A stretch of DNA of 64,000 bases from Arthrobacter hankyongi (GTDB taxonomy: Bacteria; Actinomycetota; Actinomycetes; Actinomycetales; Micrococcaceae). Location: positions 1 through 64,000 of the forward strand of contig NZ_JAKLTQ010000008.1 in assembly GCF_022012395.1 (NCBI RefSeq), in the 5' to 3' direction. The notes below the pieces were generated by a model that had not been told where the DNA came from, searched no databases, and saw only the letters and a list, made by a program, of their open reading frames with translations. Position numbers and translations under genes: made by a program. Shown one piece after another: positions 20,236 to 29,493 of this stretch (its first letter is position 1; every line of letters begins with the position of its first letter).

Positions 20236-20979
20236 ATGTCCCCAGCCAACAAGCAGCACAAAAAGAACTCCGTCCTGAGCAGCGACTCGTCCAGCGTCCA
20301 GGACTACGTCAAGGTCCTCTACGGCTTCACCGAGTGGCAGGACCGCCCGGCCAGCTCCTCCCGCCTGGCCGCCCGGCTCGGGGTAGCCAATTCTTCCGTA
20401 TCCGAAATGGTCCGCAAGCTCGTCGAACTCGGACTCGTGTCTCACGAGCCCTACGGCAGCGTCGAACTCACCGACGAAGGCCGCCGGCTCGCCCTGGCCA
20501 TGGTGCGCCGGCACCGGCTGCTGGAAACCTACTTGGTCCAGGAACTGGGCTACGCCTGGGACGAGGTTCATGACGAGGCCGAACTGCTGGAGCACACGGT
20601 CTCGGAAAAGCTGGTCGAACGCATGGCGGCCAAGCTGGGCGACCCGGAGCGGGACCCGCACGGGGATCCAATTCCGGCTGCCGACGGTTCCATCACGGTC
20701 CCCCGGGCCTACCGGCTGCAGGACCTGGATGAGGGCCATACCGGCAGGATCACCCGGATCAGCGATGCGGACCCGGAGTTGCTGCGCTTCCTGCAGGCCG
20801 AGAGCATCGGCCTGGACGAACCGGTCAGCATCATCGGACGGCGCCCCTTCGGCGGCGCACTGGTAGTCAGGTTCGGCGCGGAGGACGCCGCACGCGAACT
20901 CGACCTCGGCGCCGAGACGGCAGCCGCGCTGTGGATCAGCAGCGACCGGCCGCATCCCGGCTGTGTCGTCGGGGGCTGA
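20236..20979 (+). CDS. DtxR/MntR family metal-dependent repressor
   Basis: 247 residues. An N-terminal winged helix (SSRLAARLGVANSSVSEMVR) is followed by the dimerisation and metal-binding domain with the family signature RRHRLLETYLVQELGYAWDE and HDEAELLEHTVSEKLVERM. A C-terminal SH3-like FeoA domain occupies ~165-235. It lies 16 bases after the importer operon, so it is probably cotranscribed. It most likely represses the operon through the AGGCATGCC sites at 17607-17638 when Mn or Fe is bound. Confidence 0.9.
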   Translation: MSPANKQHKKNSVLSSDSSSVQDYVKVLYGFTEWQDRPASSSRLAARLGVANSSVSEMVRKLVELGLVSHEPYGSVELTDEGRRLALAMVRRHRLLETYLVQELGYAWDEVHDEAELLEHTVSEKLVERMAAKLGDPERDPHGDPIPAADGSITVPRAYRLQDLDEGHTGRITRISDADPELLRFLQAESIGLDEPVSIIGRRPFGGALVVRFGAEDAARELDLGAETAAALWISSDRPHPGCVVGG

Positions 20980-21060
20980 ACCCGCCTACCGGATTCAACA
21001 GACAGCATGCTGATCAACTAAGCTCAAACTGTCCGCCAACATCCGAAGGAAGGGCAGCAC

Positions 21061-22215
21061 ATGCACCACCCGGCCAATGCAGCCGCCGCGGCAGCCACCG
21101 GCGCCCGGCAGGTAGTTCCGACGATCGGCGTCGAAGAAGAATACCTGCTGCTGGACCCGCACAGTGCCAAGCCCGCGGCGGTCGCAGACACGGTCGCCGC
21201 GTACCTGGAGGGCTCCGCCGTGGTGGCCCGCGGAGACATCCAGCGGGAACTGCTCAGTTGCCAGATCGAGACGGCCACCAGCGTGTGCAGCACGCTGACC
21301 GAGGCTGAGGAGTCCCTGCTTAATTTCCGCCGCAGCCTGGCTGCCGCCGCGCGCAAGGCCGGCGTACGGGCCGCCGCAACCGCAACAGCGCCGAGCATCG
21401 ACGAAAGCTTTCCGGAGGTCACGGACAAGCCGCGCTACCACCAGCTCAAGGCCAGCGCGAAAGGGATTGTGGCGGACCAGTTCATCAACGGCCAGCATGT
21501 GCACGTCGAAGTGCCGGACAGGGAAACCGGCGTCCAGGTGCTGAACCGGATCCGCCCGTGGCTGCCGGCCATCATAGCGGTCAGCGCGAACTCACCGTTC
21601 TGGCAGGGCCGGGACAGCGGCTTCGCCAGTTGGCGCACCATCAACTACCGCCGCTGGCCACTCCAAGGCTGCCCGCCGGTATTCGCCGATGCCGCCGACT
21701 ATGAACGGCGCATCCAGCGGCTGGTGGACACTTCGGTGATTATCGACCGCGGCGTGCTGACCTGGATTGCCCGGCTTTCGGACCATTACCCCACCGTCGA
21801 GGTCCGCGCCGCGGATGTGCAGCTTCGGGCCCAGGACGCGGTGCTGCTGGCCGCCCTGATCCGTGGTCTGGTCTCCACCGCGGCGGCCGAGGCGGCGCGC
21901 GGGCTGCCGTGTCCGGAGCCCGACGCCGAGGTGCTGGACGCCGCCGTATGGCAGGCCGGGCGCCACGGCATGGCCGGGAAGCTGATTGACCCGCTGGCCG
22001 GCGTGCTGCTGCCGGCGGAGATGGTGCTGGCCCAACTGCTGCGGCACATCCGCCCCGCGCTCGAGGAAGCGGGCGAGACCGAATGGGTCGACGCTTCGCT
22101 CGCCGAGGTGCGCGCCGACGGCACCGGAGCCGAGCGCCAGCGCAAGGCCATGGAACAGGGCGGCATGCCCGCGCTGCTGGACCTCTACGCCAACTCGCTG
22201 ACTGCCGAGCCCTGA
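21061..22215 (+). CDS. ybdK: Carboxylate-amine ligase, glutamate-cysteine ligase 2 type
   Basis: 384 residues, the usual size of the YbdK family. The ATP-grasp-like GCS2 motif TIGVEEEYLLLDP opens the domain, with FINGQHVHVEVPD and WLPAIIAVSANSPFWQGRDS later. These enzymes can join glutamate and cysteine weakly, but in mycothiol-producing actinobacteria the real substrate is not established. AGGAAGGG precedes the ATG by 7-8 bases. No partner gene is adjacent. Confidence 0.9.
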   Translation: MHHPANAAAAAATGARQVVPTIGVEEEYLLLDPHSAKPAAVADTVAAYLEGSAVVARGDIQRELLSCQIETATSVCSTLTEAEESLLNFRRSLAAAARKAGVRAAATATAPSIDESFPEVTDKPRYHQLKASAKGIVADQFINGQHVHVEVPDRETGVQVLNRIRPWLPAIIAVSANSPFWQGRDSGFASWRTINYRRWPLQGCPPVFADAADYERRIQRLVDTSVIIDRGVLTWIARLSDHYPTVEVRAADVQLRAQDAVLLAALIRGLVSTAAAEAARGLPCPEPDAEVLDAAVWQAGRHGMAGKLIDPLAGVLLPAEMVLAQLLRHIRPALEEAGETEWVDASLAEVRADGTGAERQRKAMEQGGMPALLDLYANSLTAEP

Positions 22216-22235
22216 TCCCGCGGTCCATAGGGGGC

Positions 22236-23045
22236 CTACCGGGCCGGCAAGCCGCCGAACCGCAGCCGGCCGGCCGCCCCCGCGCCTTCGAATCCGTGTT
22301 CGGGAGCCGCGTCCTGCCGCCGGCTGCCGCGCTCAAGCCTGAGAGGGCTGATCAGCTCGGAGATCTTTGCGGAGGGCTCCACTCCGAACTCGTCCCAGAG
22401 CCGGGAGCTGAAGGCGTCATAGTTGCGCAATGCCTGCGCGTAGTTCCCCTCGGCCAGATGGGCCTCCAGGAGCAGGCGCTGGGCGCTTTCCCGCAGCGGC
22501 TCGATCGCGATGGCGCAGGCAGCGGCCTCCACGGCCTGTCCGGTCTCGCCGTGCTCCAGGAACCGGGTGGCGAGGCGTTCCAGTGCGGTCAGGCGCAGCT
22601 GGTTCCAGCGTTCCTGCTCCACCGTCACCCAGTCTTCGTACCAGCCGGGCAGCAGCTCCGCGTTCCGGAGCGCGTCCAGCATCTCCGCGCTGCGCTGGTC
22701 CCCGCGGTTTCCCGGGCTGCGGTCCAGTTCGGCGGCCCGGCGCCGGACGGTATGCACGTCCACCGTCACGGAAGCCGACAAGGCCAGCGGATCCCTGCCC
22801 TCCACCAGCAGTCCCGGCAGCTGGTGCGACACCATCCAGATGCTCTCGCGCAGGCTCCCGGTGGCCTGCTTCTCCGAACTGTTCGGCCACAGGGTCCCGG
22901 CCAGGAAGGAGCGGGGCTGGCTGCCGTACAGGGCCAGGACAGCAATCAATCGTTGCTGGCGGATGGTGACTTTGACAGGGTGCCTGTTGTGGAACAGGTG
23001 CCACCCTCCGAGCAGATGGACTTCCCAATTGCGGTTTACGGACAT
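22236..23045 (-). CDS. SARP-type transcriptional regulator with BTAD domain
   Basis: 269 residues from the ATG at 23045; a GTG at 23075 in frame is an alternative. An N-terminal winged-helix domain (VHLLGGWHLF to ~95) precedes a bacterial transcriptional activation domain (~100-245; LRNAELLPGWYEDWVTVEQE, ATRFLEHGETGQAVEAAACA, EAHLAEGNYAQALRNYDAF). There are no ATPase or TPR extensions. SARP proteins activate secondary-metabolism genes in Streptomyces; the target here is unknown and no biosynthetic cluster is adjacent. It is divergent from the aspartate kinase remnant. Confidence 0.8.
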   Translation of the reverse strand: MSVNRNWEVHLLGGWHLFHNRHPVKVTIRQQRLIAVLALYGSQPRSFLAGTLWPNSSEKQATGSLRESIWMVSHQLPGLLVEGRDPLALSASVTVDVHTVRRRAAELDRSPGNRGDQRSAEMLDALRNAELLPGWYEDWVTVEQERWNQLRLTALERLATRFLEHGETGQAVEAAACAIAIEPLRESAQRLLLEAHLAEGNYAQALRNYDAFSSRLWDEFGVEPSAKISELISPLRLERGSRRQDAAPEHGFEGAGAAGRLRFGGLPAR

Positions 23046-23318
23046 GATATTCCGGCTCCCCCCAGCACTGGCCACCCGCTGACCGCCCCCACGGCCGCTG
23101 CGGGAATCCCCGTTTGTTCCAGCTTGCCACCCTGCCCGGGGATGTCAACGGGGCTAAAGGTTTCATCAGGAAACTAATCGGCGAGCGGTAACGTGCCGAT
23201 AACGGGCGCGTAACGGAGACGCGGGTGAACTGCACAGACAGGACCTGGCCCGACATGATCTGCCGGGGAAGCCATGTAGCACCGCACCTCGGCAGGAAGC
23301 GCCTACCAGGAGGCGGCC

Positions 23319-23888
23319 ATGGTCCCGCAGCCGCCCGGGGCGCCGGCCGCTTTGGAGGCTGATTTCGGCGCTGGACTGATCGTCCAGAAATTCGGCGGAA
23401 CTTCTGTCGCAACGGCCGAAGCAATTACCCGGGTCGCCCGCAGGATCACGGATACGTACGAGTCAGGCTACCGGGTCGTGGTGGTGGTTTCCGCCATGGG
23501 CGACACCACGGACGATCTGCTCGACTTGGCCGGCCAAGTGGCCCCGGCACCGGCAGCCCGCGAGCTTGACCTGCTGTTGACCACCGGAGAGCGGATCTCC
23601 GGTGCCCTGCCCGCCCTGGCGCTGGCCAACCTCGGCGCGGTCCCACCTCCCTTCACCGGAGGCAAGACCGGACTGATCACCGGCGAGGTCCATGGCGAGG
23701 CCCGGGTGGTCGATGTCGATGCCAGACGGATCCGGACCTCGCTCAGCCGGGCGAGCTCCGGATCGTGGCCGGCTTCCAGGGCCGCAGCCACCGGGACTGT
23801 TAGCCGAATAGGAGGATCCCGGGGCGGTTCAATCGGCCGGCCAGGTACAGCCCTTCGTCCCAAAAGACTCCAGAGGTCCATGCCGTGA
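23319..23888 (+). pseudogene. Aspartate kinase N-terminal remnant
   Basis: The first ~140 codons read as aspartate kinase: IVQKFGGTSVATAEAITRVA, VVVVVSAMGDTTDDLLDLA, ARELDLLLTTGERISGALPA, then RRIRTSL. After that the frame shifts: the next recognisable block (GELRIVAGFQG) is in another frame and soon stops, and a degraded match to the GRGGSD motif reads SRGGSIG. The rest of the kinase and both ACT domains are missing. A good ribosome site (AGGAGG) still precedes the ATG. A functional lysC is expected elsewhere in the genome. Confidence 0.8.
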
Positions 23889-24209
23889 GTTCCCGAACCC
23901 AGCGGATACAAGTCATCCCCCGGCCGGCAGCGACCCTCCCATGCAGAAAAACCGCCACTCCGAGCTGCGATTTCACCGCCCTACTCGGCTAACAGTCACA
24001 GGACCGCCGTGCCTGCCACTGAGCCACCCACGCCGGACGGTGATGGTGGGCCAATGACCGCATGGACGGTGGCGTGCTCTACGGCGGCATGAAGGCCCCG
24101 CCCGTGCGAACGGGCGTGGGGCGGCTCATTGATCTATCCGTTGAAATTCGGGTTTGAAGGAGGGGTCCCGGCGGCCCATCGAGCCGTCGCGGTGCATCCA
24201 CAATCACAC
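23889..24209. other. Non-coding stretch between lysC remnant and P450 cassette
   Basis: No convincing gene is seen. One GC-rich hairpin, GCCCCGCCCGT with ACGGGCGTGGGGC (24095-24122, one bulge), could terminate transcription. GC content falls sharply after about 24200. Confidence 0.4.
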
Positions 24210-24320
24210 TACGTCATGTTAAGTAAGTTGTCATTGCATATTTTTTGCAGGCCCTGCGGAGAGTCAATGTAATTCACGTCATAATTTTTATTGACATGAC
24301 GTAAACCTTAAGGTCACACT
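24210..24320 (+). promoter_or_regulatory. Promoter and candidate TetR operators of the exporter-P450 operon
   Basis: The ten-mer TACGTCATGT occurs at 24210-24219 on the plus strand and at 24294-24303 on the minus strand. The second copy is part of an inverted repeat ACGTCA-N15-TGACGT (24276-24302). That repeat overlaps a good -35 TTGACA (24291-24296); the matching -10 is near 24315-24320. The region is much more AT-rich than its surroundings. The likely binder is the TetR protein at 28802-29416. Confidence 0.6.
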
Positions 24321-24428
24321 GTCTCAGGAAACGCTCCTTCCGCCGAGGCCCGCCGGGCACCCGGAGACCAGCGAGCGTGGTCCGTCGCCCACCACCCGAG
24401 CTTCGACCGGAACAAGGGAGTTTCATCG

Positions 24429-26150
24429 ATGAGTCAAACCAGCACGGTATCGAGCCGCGGCTCAGCCCGAGCGACATTCGTGGCCGCCTACAGCGCGGTC
24501 GCCCTCGCGCAGATCACCAATGCACTGCCGGGCGCCCTCAACGGCACCTTCGCTACGGAATTCCACACCTCCGGCGCTGGCCTGACCTGGATCGCGGGCA
24601 TGTTTATGATGGGCATCGTCGTGTTCGAGCTCAGCTGGGGACTTCTGGGCGACCTGTTCGGCCGCAAGAAGCTGCTGTACATCGGTGCCGTGGTCAGTGT
24701 CGTCGGCTCCGTCCTGGCCGCGCTGGCGTCGACGACCGGGATGATGATCGCCGCGCAGGCTATCGGCGGCATCGGGGCGGGCATCCTCTTCCCCATCTCG
24801 CTGTCCATGATCGCGGCGATTACCCCCGGCCATCGGGCGCGGGCGCGGGCCATTGCCACCTGGGCCGGATTCCTGTCGCTCGGCGCGGTGATCTCCCCCG
24901 TGCTCGCCGGCCTCACCGCGCAGGTCTTCACCGTGCCGGGCGCCGAGGCGGGCGCTCCGAACGTGTTCAGCGGCTGGCGTGTGGCCTACTACGTGGCAGC
25001 CGCGGTCGCCGTCATCGTCCTGATCATCGCGCTCCGGGCGAAAGACTCCGCGGCCGCCGAGGGGCGCAAACTCGACCTGCCCGGCCAGATCACCCTCGCG
25101 CTCGGCCTCATCGCCGTCCTCTTCGCGACCGTGCAGGCGGTCGATTCCGGCTTCGGCTCCGGGGAAGTCATCGCGAGCTACGTCGCCGGCGGCATCCTCC
25201 TGGTCCTCTTCATCGTCATCGAGACGCGCACCCGGCAGCCCCTGATCCACCTCTCGCTGTTCAAGAACAGCGCCTACTCGATCACCGGAATCGTCGCGGT
25301 CACCGGTATGTTCGCCTTCCTCGCGATCTGCTACAGCACGAGTGTCGCCGTCGGCGGACTCGCCCTGGCCGAGGCCTGGAAGGTCGGCGTGCTGTTCGTC
25401 TTCATCCAGGGCCCCGCCTTCGCGTTCATCCCGGTCGTGGGGTGGCTCATCCACCACGTCGCGCCGCGCTGGGTGCTCACCGCGGGATTCGCCCTGATGG
25501 CGGTCTCCGGCTACTGGCTCTCGACGTTCGCCCTGGGCACGCCGGAGGCCTTCGGCGGTACCTCGTGGACGGCCTTCATTCCGCCGCTTCTGCTGCTGGG
25601 CCTCGGATTCGCGCTCACCGTTGGCTCCATTACCGCCGTGGCGATCAACACCGTCCGGCCGCAAGATATCGGCATGGCCTCGGCGACGACGAACCTGCTG
25701 CGCGACCTCGGCTTCGCCCTCGGCCCCGTCGTTGGCTCGGCCATCGCGTTCAGCGTCGGTGCCTCGGTCTTCGCCGGACCTCTCGCCGGGATCCTTGGCG
25801 GGGCTGGGCTGCCGGCCAACGCCGTCGCCGGGCTCTCCCAGGTGCCGCCGCTGGGCTATCTCTCCGGCTGGGAGGGCATCATCGGGCAGTTCTCCGGACA
25901 GGCGCTGGCCGGCGGCGCACCCGGCCAGGCCGTCGACGGCATGGTCCAGGCCCTCAGCTCCGCGCAGCAGCAGATCCAAGGCGCGGCAGGGACCGCCCTC
26001 GGCCAGGGCTTCCAGATTGTCTTCCTCGTCGCGGGCATCGCGGCGACAGTCTCCGCCATCCTCACTCTGTTCATCTCCGCACGCTCCTCGGCCCCCGCGC
26101 CCGGCGCCGTCACGGAGACGACGGAGGCCAATGCCGAGGCCGCCGTCTGA
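24429..26150 (+). CDS. MFS transporter, DHA2 drug-exporter family
   Basis: 573 residues with about 14 membrane segments, typical of the DHA2 (14-TMS) branch. The loop 2-3 motif GLLGDLFGRKKLLYIGAVV and motif C-like GFLSLGAVISPVLAGL are visible. A long hydrophilic insert at ~465-525 precedes the last helix (GFQIVFLVAGIAATVSAILT). As first gene of the P450 cassette it may export the P450 substrate or product, or import it. The ATG has AAGGGAG upstream. Confidence 0.88.
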   Translation: MSQTSTVSSRGSARATFVAAYSAVALAQITNALPGALNGTFATEFHTSGAGLTWIAGMFMMGIVVFELSWGLLGDLFGRKKLLYIGAVVSVVGSVLAALASTTGMMIAAQAIGGIGAGILFPISLSMIAAITPGHRARARAIATWAGFLSLGAVISPVLAGLTAQVFTVPGAEAGAPNVFSGWRVAYYVAAAVAVIVLIIALRAKDSAAAEGRKLDLPGQITLALGLIAVLFATVQAVDSGFGSGEVIASYVAGGILLVLFIVIETRTRQPLIHLSLFKNSAYSITGIVAVTGMFAFLAICYSTSVAVGGLALAEAWKVGVLFVFIQGPAFAFIPVVGWLIHHVAPRWVLTAGFALMAVSGYWLSTFALGTPEAFGGTSWTAFIPPLLLLGLGFALTVGSITAVAINTVRPQDIGMASATTNLLRDLGFALGPVVGSAIAFSVGASVFAGPLAGILGGAGLPANAVAGLSQVPPLGYLSGWEGIIGQFSGQALAGGAPGQAVDGMVQALSSAQQQIQGAAGTALGQGFQIVFLVAGIAATVSAILTLFISARSSAPAPGAVTETTEANAEAAV

Positions 26151-26215
26151 GGCCCACGGCCTTCACTTCAGCTACCCACTACCCCATCCCCATCCCCAAC
26201 CTCAAGGAGAATACT

Positions 26216-27388
26216 GTGACTGCACCCACCGAGTCGGCCATCGACATCTGGGACGACGGCGTCCTGGTCGACCCCTACCCCACCTACGCAGCGCTGCGCG
26301 AGCAGGCCGGCGTCGTCTACCTGCCGAAGAACGACCTGTATGTCCTGACCCGTTACGACATCATCCGCGACGCGCTCGGCGATCCGGCGACGTTCTCGTC
26401 CACGGCCCTGGGCTTCAACCCCATGGTGAACGAGGCGCTGCAGGGCACTTCGCTTGCCTCCGACCCGCCACTGCACACCCAGCTGCGCGCGACGCTGTCG
26501 GAGAACCTCACGCCGCGGGCCCTGCGCGGCCTGAAGGTCACCATCGATGAGAAGGCGGACAAGCTTGTCGCCGAGCTCGCCGCCAGCGGCAGCTTCGAAG
26601 CCGTCGATTCCCTGGCCCGCGCCTTCCCGCTCGAGATCGTCGCCGACTTGATCGGCTTCAGCGGGCACGTCAAGGACAACATGCTGCGCTGGGGGCAGGC
26701 CGCCATGCAGGTCATCGGGCCGATGAACCAGCGCACGCAGGAGAGCTTCCCGATCGCCGGCGAGCTCTACGGCTGGTGCTCCACGGTCACCGCCGACGAC
26801 CTCGCTCCCGGCTCGATCGGCCGCGGAATCTTCGACGCCGAGACGCGCGGTGACATCCCCGAAGGCACGGCCGGACACATCATCCACCAGTACCTCGGGG
26901 CCGGCGTCGACACGACCATCGCCTCGATCGGCAACATCGTCGCGCTGTTCGGCCGCCACCCGGAGCAGCTCGAACTCGTCCGCGAAAACCCGGACCTTGT
27001 CCCCGCCGCCTTCGCCGAGGTCCTGCGCTACTGGGCCCCGATCCATATCTGGGGCCGCACGGCGACGCGCGACGTCGAGATCGACGGGGTCACGGTTCCC
27101 GCAGGCGCCCAGCTGGGCATCCTCTTCGGCGCCGGCAACCGCGACCCGCGGCACTACGAGAATCCCGATGTCTTCGACGTGACGCGCAACCCGGTCGACC
27201 ATCTCTCCTTCGGCTACGGGCCGCATGGCTGCGCCGGCCAAGGCCTGGCGAAGCTTGAGGCCCATGCGATCATCGACGCGCTCGCCCGCCGGGTGAGGTC
27301 GATGGCGATCGCGGACGAAGTCCGGGAGCCAAGCAACATCACGCGAAGCCACGAGCAGCTCCAGGTCGTCAAGGTGGTGGCAGCATGA
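26216..27388 (+). CDS. Cytochrome P450 (class I, bacterial)
   Basis: 390 residues. The I-helix oxygen-activation motif is GAGVDTT, the ExxR motif EVLR, and the heme-binding loop FGYGPHGCAGQGLA with the Cys ligand. SDPPLHTQLRATLSENLTPR and the overall pattern resemble CYP199-like aromatic-acid P450s; that is a resemblance, not an assignment. The GTG start is favoured by AAGGAGA five bases upstream. Electrons come from the ferredoxin and reductase encoded directly downstream. Its stop overlaps the ferredoxin start by four bases. Confidence 0.93.
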   Translation: MTAPTESAIDIWDDGVLVDPYPTYAALREQAGVVYLPKNDLYVLTRYDIIRDALGDPATFSSTALGFNPMVNEALQGTSLASDPPLHTQLRATLSENLTPRALRGLKVTIDEKADKLVAELAASGSFEAVDSLARAFPLEIVADLIGFSGHVKDNMLRWGQAAMQVIGPMNQRTQESFPIAGELYGWCSTVTADDLAPGSIGRGIFDAETRGDIPEGTAGHIIHQYLGAGVDTTIASIGNIVALFGRHPEQLELVRENPDLVPAAFAEVLRYWAPIHIWGRTATRDVEIDGVTVPAGAQLGILFGAGNRDPRHYENPDVFDVTRNPVDHLSFGYGPHGCAGQGLAKLEAHAIIDALARRVRSMAIADEVREPSNITRSHEQLQVVKVVAA

Positions 27389-27579
27389 GGATCGAACTCG
27401 ACCGGCCGCGCTGCGAGGGACACGGCCTCTGCGAAGAAGCCGCACCCAAGCTCATGCACCTCGACGACGACGGCGAACTCGTGATCGATACCCCCGAGGT
27501 GGACGGGGCCGATCTGGACACCGCCAAGGCGGCGGTACGGGTCTGCCCGGTCGCCGCGCTCCGGCTGGCGGGGCAGTGA
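27385..27579 (+). CDS. P450-associated ferredoxin ([3Fe-4S]-type)
   Basis: 64 residues. The cluster motif is C-x2-H-x2-C ... CP: CEGHGLC at residues 10-16 and VCPVAAL near residue 54. The His replaces the second Cys of a regular [4Fe-4S] site, as in many P450 ferredoxins. It carries electrons from the reductase to the P450. It overlaps both neighbours by four bases (ATGA and GTGA). Confidence 0.93.
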   Translation: MRIELDRPRCEGHGLCEEAAPKLMHLDDDGELVIDTPEVDGADLDTAKAAVRVCPVAALRLAGQ

Positions 27580-28760
27580 CGATGCGCCGGATCGTCGTCG
27601 TCGGCAACGGCATCGCCGGGCTCACGGCCTGCGACTCACTGCGCTCGGCCGGGTTCGACGGCGAGCTGACGGTGGTCGGCGCCGAGCGCCACCACCCCTA
27701 CAGCCGCCCCGCCCTGTCGAAGGCGCTGCTGCACCGCGACGACGGCCTGACGGCCCACGAGCTGCCCGCGCCGACCCACGAAGCGACCGAGCTGCTCGGC
27801 GTCAGCGCCGCAGGCCTGGACATCGACGCCCGGGTGGTCCGGCTCGACAGCGGCGGCGAGCTGCCGTATGACGGCCTGGTCATCGCCTCCGGCTCCCGGG
27901 CGAGGCGCCTCGCTCCGGAGCCGCGGCCCGACGGCGCGCCCCGGGAACTCACCCTGCGCACGATCGAGGATGCGATCACGCTGAAGCAGCGCGTCGCTGG
28001 GCGGCCCTCGGTCATCGTGGTCGGCGGCGGTCCGCTGGGCATGGAGGTCGCGTCAGGCTGCCTGCACGTCGGCTGCGAGGTCACGCTCGTCTCCGACGCC
28101 AAACCGCTCGCGAACCAGCTCGGCGACCATTTGTCCGCTCTGTTCACTTCCGCCGCCATCCGGCGCGGACTGCGGTTGGTCAGCGGCGGAAAGGCCCGCC
28201 TCATCGACTCCGCTGCCGGGACGCGGGTCGCCCTGGCCGACGGTACCGAAATGGAGGCGGACCTCGTCATCAGCGCGATCGGCGACGAGCCGAACGTCGA
28301 CTGGCTGGCCGGCTCGGGACTGCTCGTCGACGGGTCGCTGCGCGTCGACTCACGCGGCCGGCTCCGGCCGGACGTCGTCGCCGCCGGCGACGTGGCGTTC
28401 TTCCCGACCCGCCGCGGGATGGGACGGGTGCCGCTGTGGACAAGCGCCATCGACCAGGCCAAGGTCGCAGCCGTCGGCCTGCTCAAGGGTGACGCGGCGC
28501 CCGAGTTCGACTTCCAGCCGTACTTCTGGACCGAGGGCTTCGGCCTGTCGCTCAAGTCCGTCGGCTTTACGCCGGTGGTCGGCGCACCCGACTTCTGCGA
28601 GCCGGGCGAGGACCGGGAGTCGATGCTGATGCGCTGGGAGAACGAGGACGGCTCCGGGACCGCCGCGGCGGTCAACTACCGGATTCCCATCCCGAAACTG
28701 CGTCGTCTGGCCGGCGCCGGTCCGGGAACGCTGCGCCCGGCAGCACCGGTGACAATCTGA
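27576..28760 (+). CDS. NAD(P)H-dependent ferredoxin reductase (FAD)
   Basis: 394 residues. Two Rossmann motifs are visible: FAD-binding VVVGNGIAGLTACDSL at the N-terminus and NAD-binding VIVVGGGPLGMEVASGC at ~150. The late FAD motif is VVAAGDVAFFP, and a C-terminal reductase domain contains FWTEGFGLSLKSVGF. It fits the oxygenase-coupled ferredoxin reductase family and completes a three-part P450 system. GTG at 27576 overlaps the ferredoxin stop; ATG at 27582 is an alternative. Confidence 0.9.
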   Translation: MTMRRIVVVGNGIAGLTACDSLRSAGFDGELTVVGAERHHPYSRPALSKALLHRDDGLTAHELPAPTHEATELLGVSAAGLDIDARVVRLDSGGELPYDGLVIASGSRARRLAPEPRPDGAPRELTLRTIEDAITLKQRVAGRPSVIVVGGGPLGMEVASGCLHVGCEVTLVSDAKPLANQLGDHLSALFTSAAIRRGLRLVSGGKARLIDSAAGTRVALADGTEMEADLVISAIGDEPNVDWLAGSGLLVDGSLRVDSRGRLRPDVVAAGDVAFFPTRRGMGRVPLWTSAIDQAKVAAVGLLKGDAAPEFDFQPYFWTEGFGLSLKSVGFTPVVGAPDFCEPGEDRESMLMRWENEDGSGTAAAVNYRIPIPKLRRLAGAGPGTLRPAAPVTI

Positions 28761-28789
28761 TGCCGATCTCACGTCCCTCACACCACCGT

Positions 28790-28801
28790 TAGAATCTCCT
28801 T
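28790..28801 (+). promoter_or_regulatory. Putative -10 box giving a leaderless tetR mRNA
   Basis: TAGAAT (28790-28795) ends six bases before the ATG of the TetR gene, so the transcript would begin at the start codon. No Shine-Dalgarno is visible before that ATG, consistent with leaderless translation. A -35 is not clear. Confidence 0.5.
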
Positions 28802-29416
28802 ATGGTGTCACTGCGGGAAGCCCAGAAACAGCTGACCCGCGACATAATCGTCGAACGGGCGCTCGAGCTCTTCACCGAGAAGGGCTACGCTGCGACGACG
28901 ATCGACGAAATCGCCGCAGCCGCCGGCACCAGCCGGGTAACCTTCTATGCGCATTACCCCTCGCGCAGTGATCTCATGAGGGACTTCATGGCGCGCGTCA
29001 ACACCGTACTCGACCGCGCGGATGGCCCCGACCACGCGTCGACCGCCGCGGAACTGGTCGACGTCGTGCGCGCGGGCGAGCTGCCGGGTATCCTCGCCTG
29101 GCTCGAGTCCCGCGCGGCGCTCTGGCCGGTCTTCCGCCCGTACCTCGACGTGCTCGATGAGGCCGCCGCGGTTGATCGCGAGGTGCGGGCGATGCTCGCG
29201 GAATGGCATGAGGAGGTCATTTCCGACCTCATCCGGGGCATGCAGCTGGCCGGCCGCTTCTCCGAGGAAACGCTCCATGTGCGCGGAATGCTCGCCTTCA
29301 CGCAGCTCAACTACGTCTCGACGCTCTGGACCCGCCGCAAGTCCGAGCCGCACCGCGACCACGTACTGGAGGTGCTGGCCGACAGCTGGTACCACCTGCT
29401 CTGCGGCGAAGGCTGA
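28802..29416 (+). CDS. TetR/AcrR family transcriptional regulator
   Basis: 204 residues. The N-terminal helix-turn-helix is intact (ALELFTEKGYAATTIDEIAA, GTSRVTFYAHYPSR), followed by an all-helical ligand domain. It sits at the end of the exporter-P450-ferredoxin-reductase cassette in the same direction and is the likely local regulator, acting on the TACGTCATGT sites at 24210-24303. The ligand is unknown but would plausibly be the P450 substrate. Confidence 0.9.
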   Translation: MVSLREAQKQLTRDIIVERALELFTEKGYAATTIDEIAAAAGTSRVTFYAHYPSRSDLMRDFMARVNTVLDRADGPDHASTAAELVDVVRAGELPGILAWLESRAALWPVFRPYLDVLDEAAAVDREVRAMLAEWHEEVISDLIRGMQLAGRFSEETLHVRGMLAFTQLNYVSTLWTRRKSEPHRDHVLEVLADSWYHLLCGEG

Positions 29417-29438
29417 ACCGGCTCAGCGCACGGCCTCC

Positions 29439-29471
29439 CGGGGAGACGGGCCTATCCGCTCCGTCTCCCCG
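29439..29471 (+). terminator. Terminator after the tetR gene
   Basis: An 11-bp perfect stem (CGGGGAGACGG with CCGTCTCCCCG) and an 11-base loop, 22 bases after the tetR stop. Only a short weak T-stretch follows. Confidence 0.65.
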
Positions 29472-29493
29472 ATCGTTTGAGCGGCTGCCGGGA

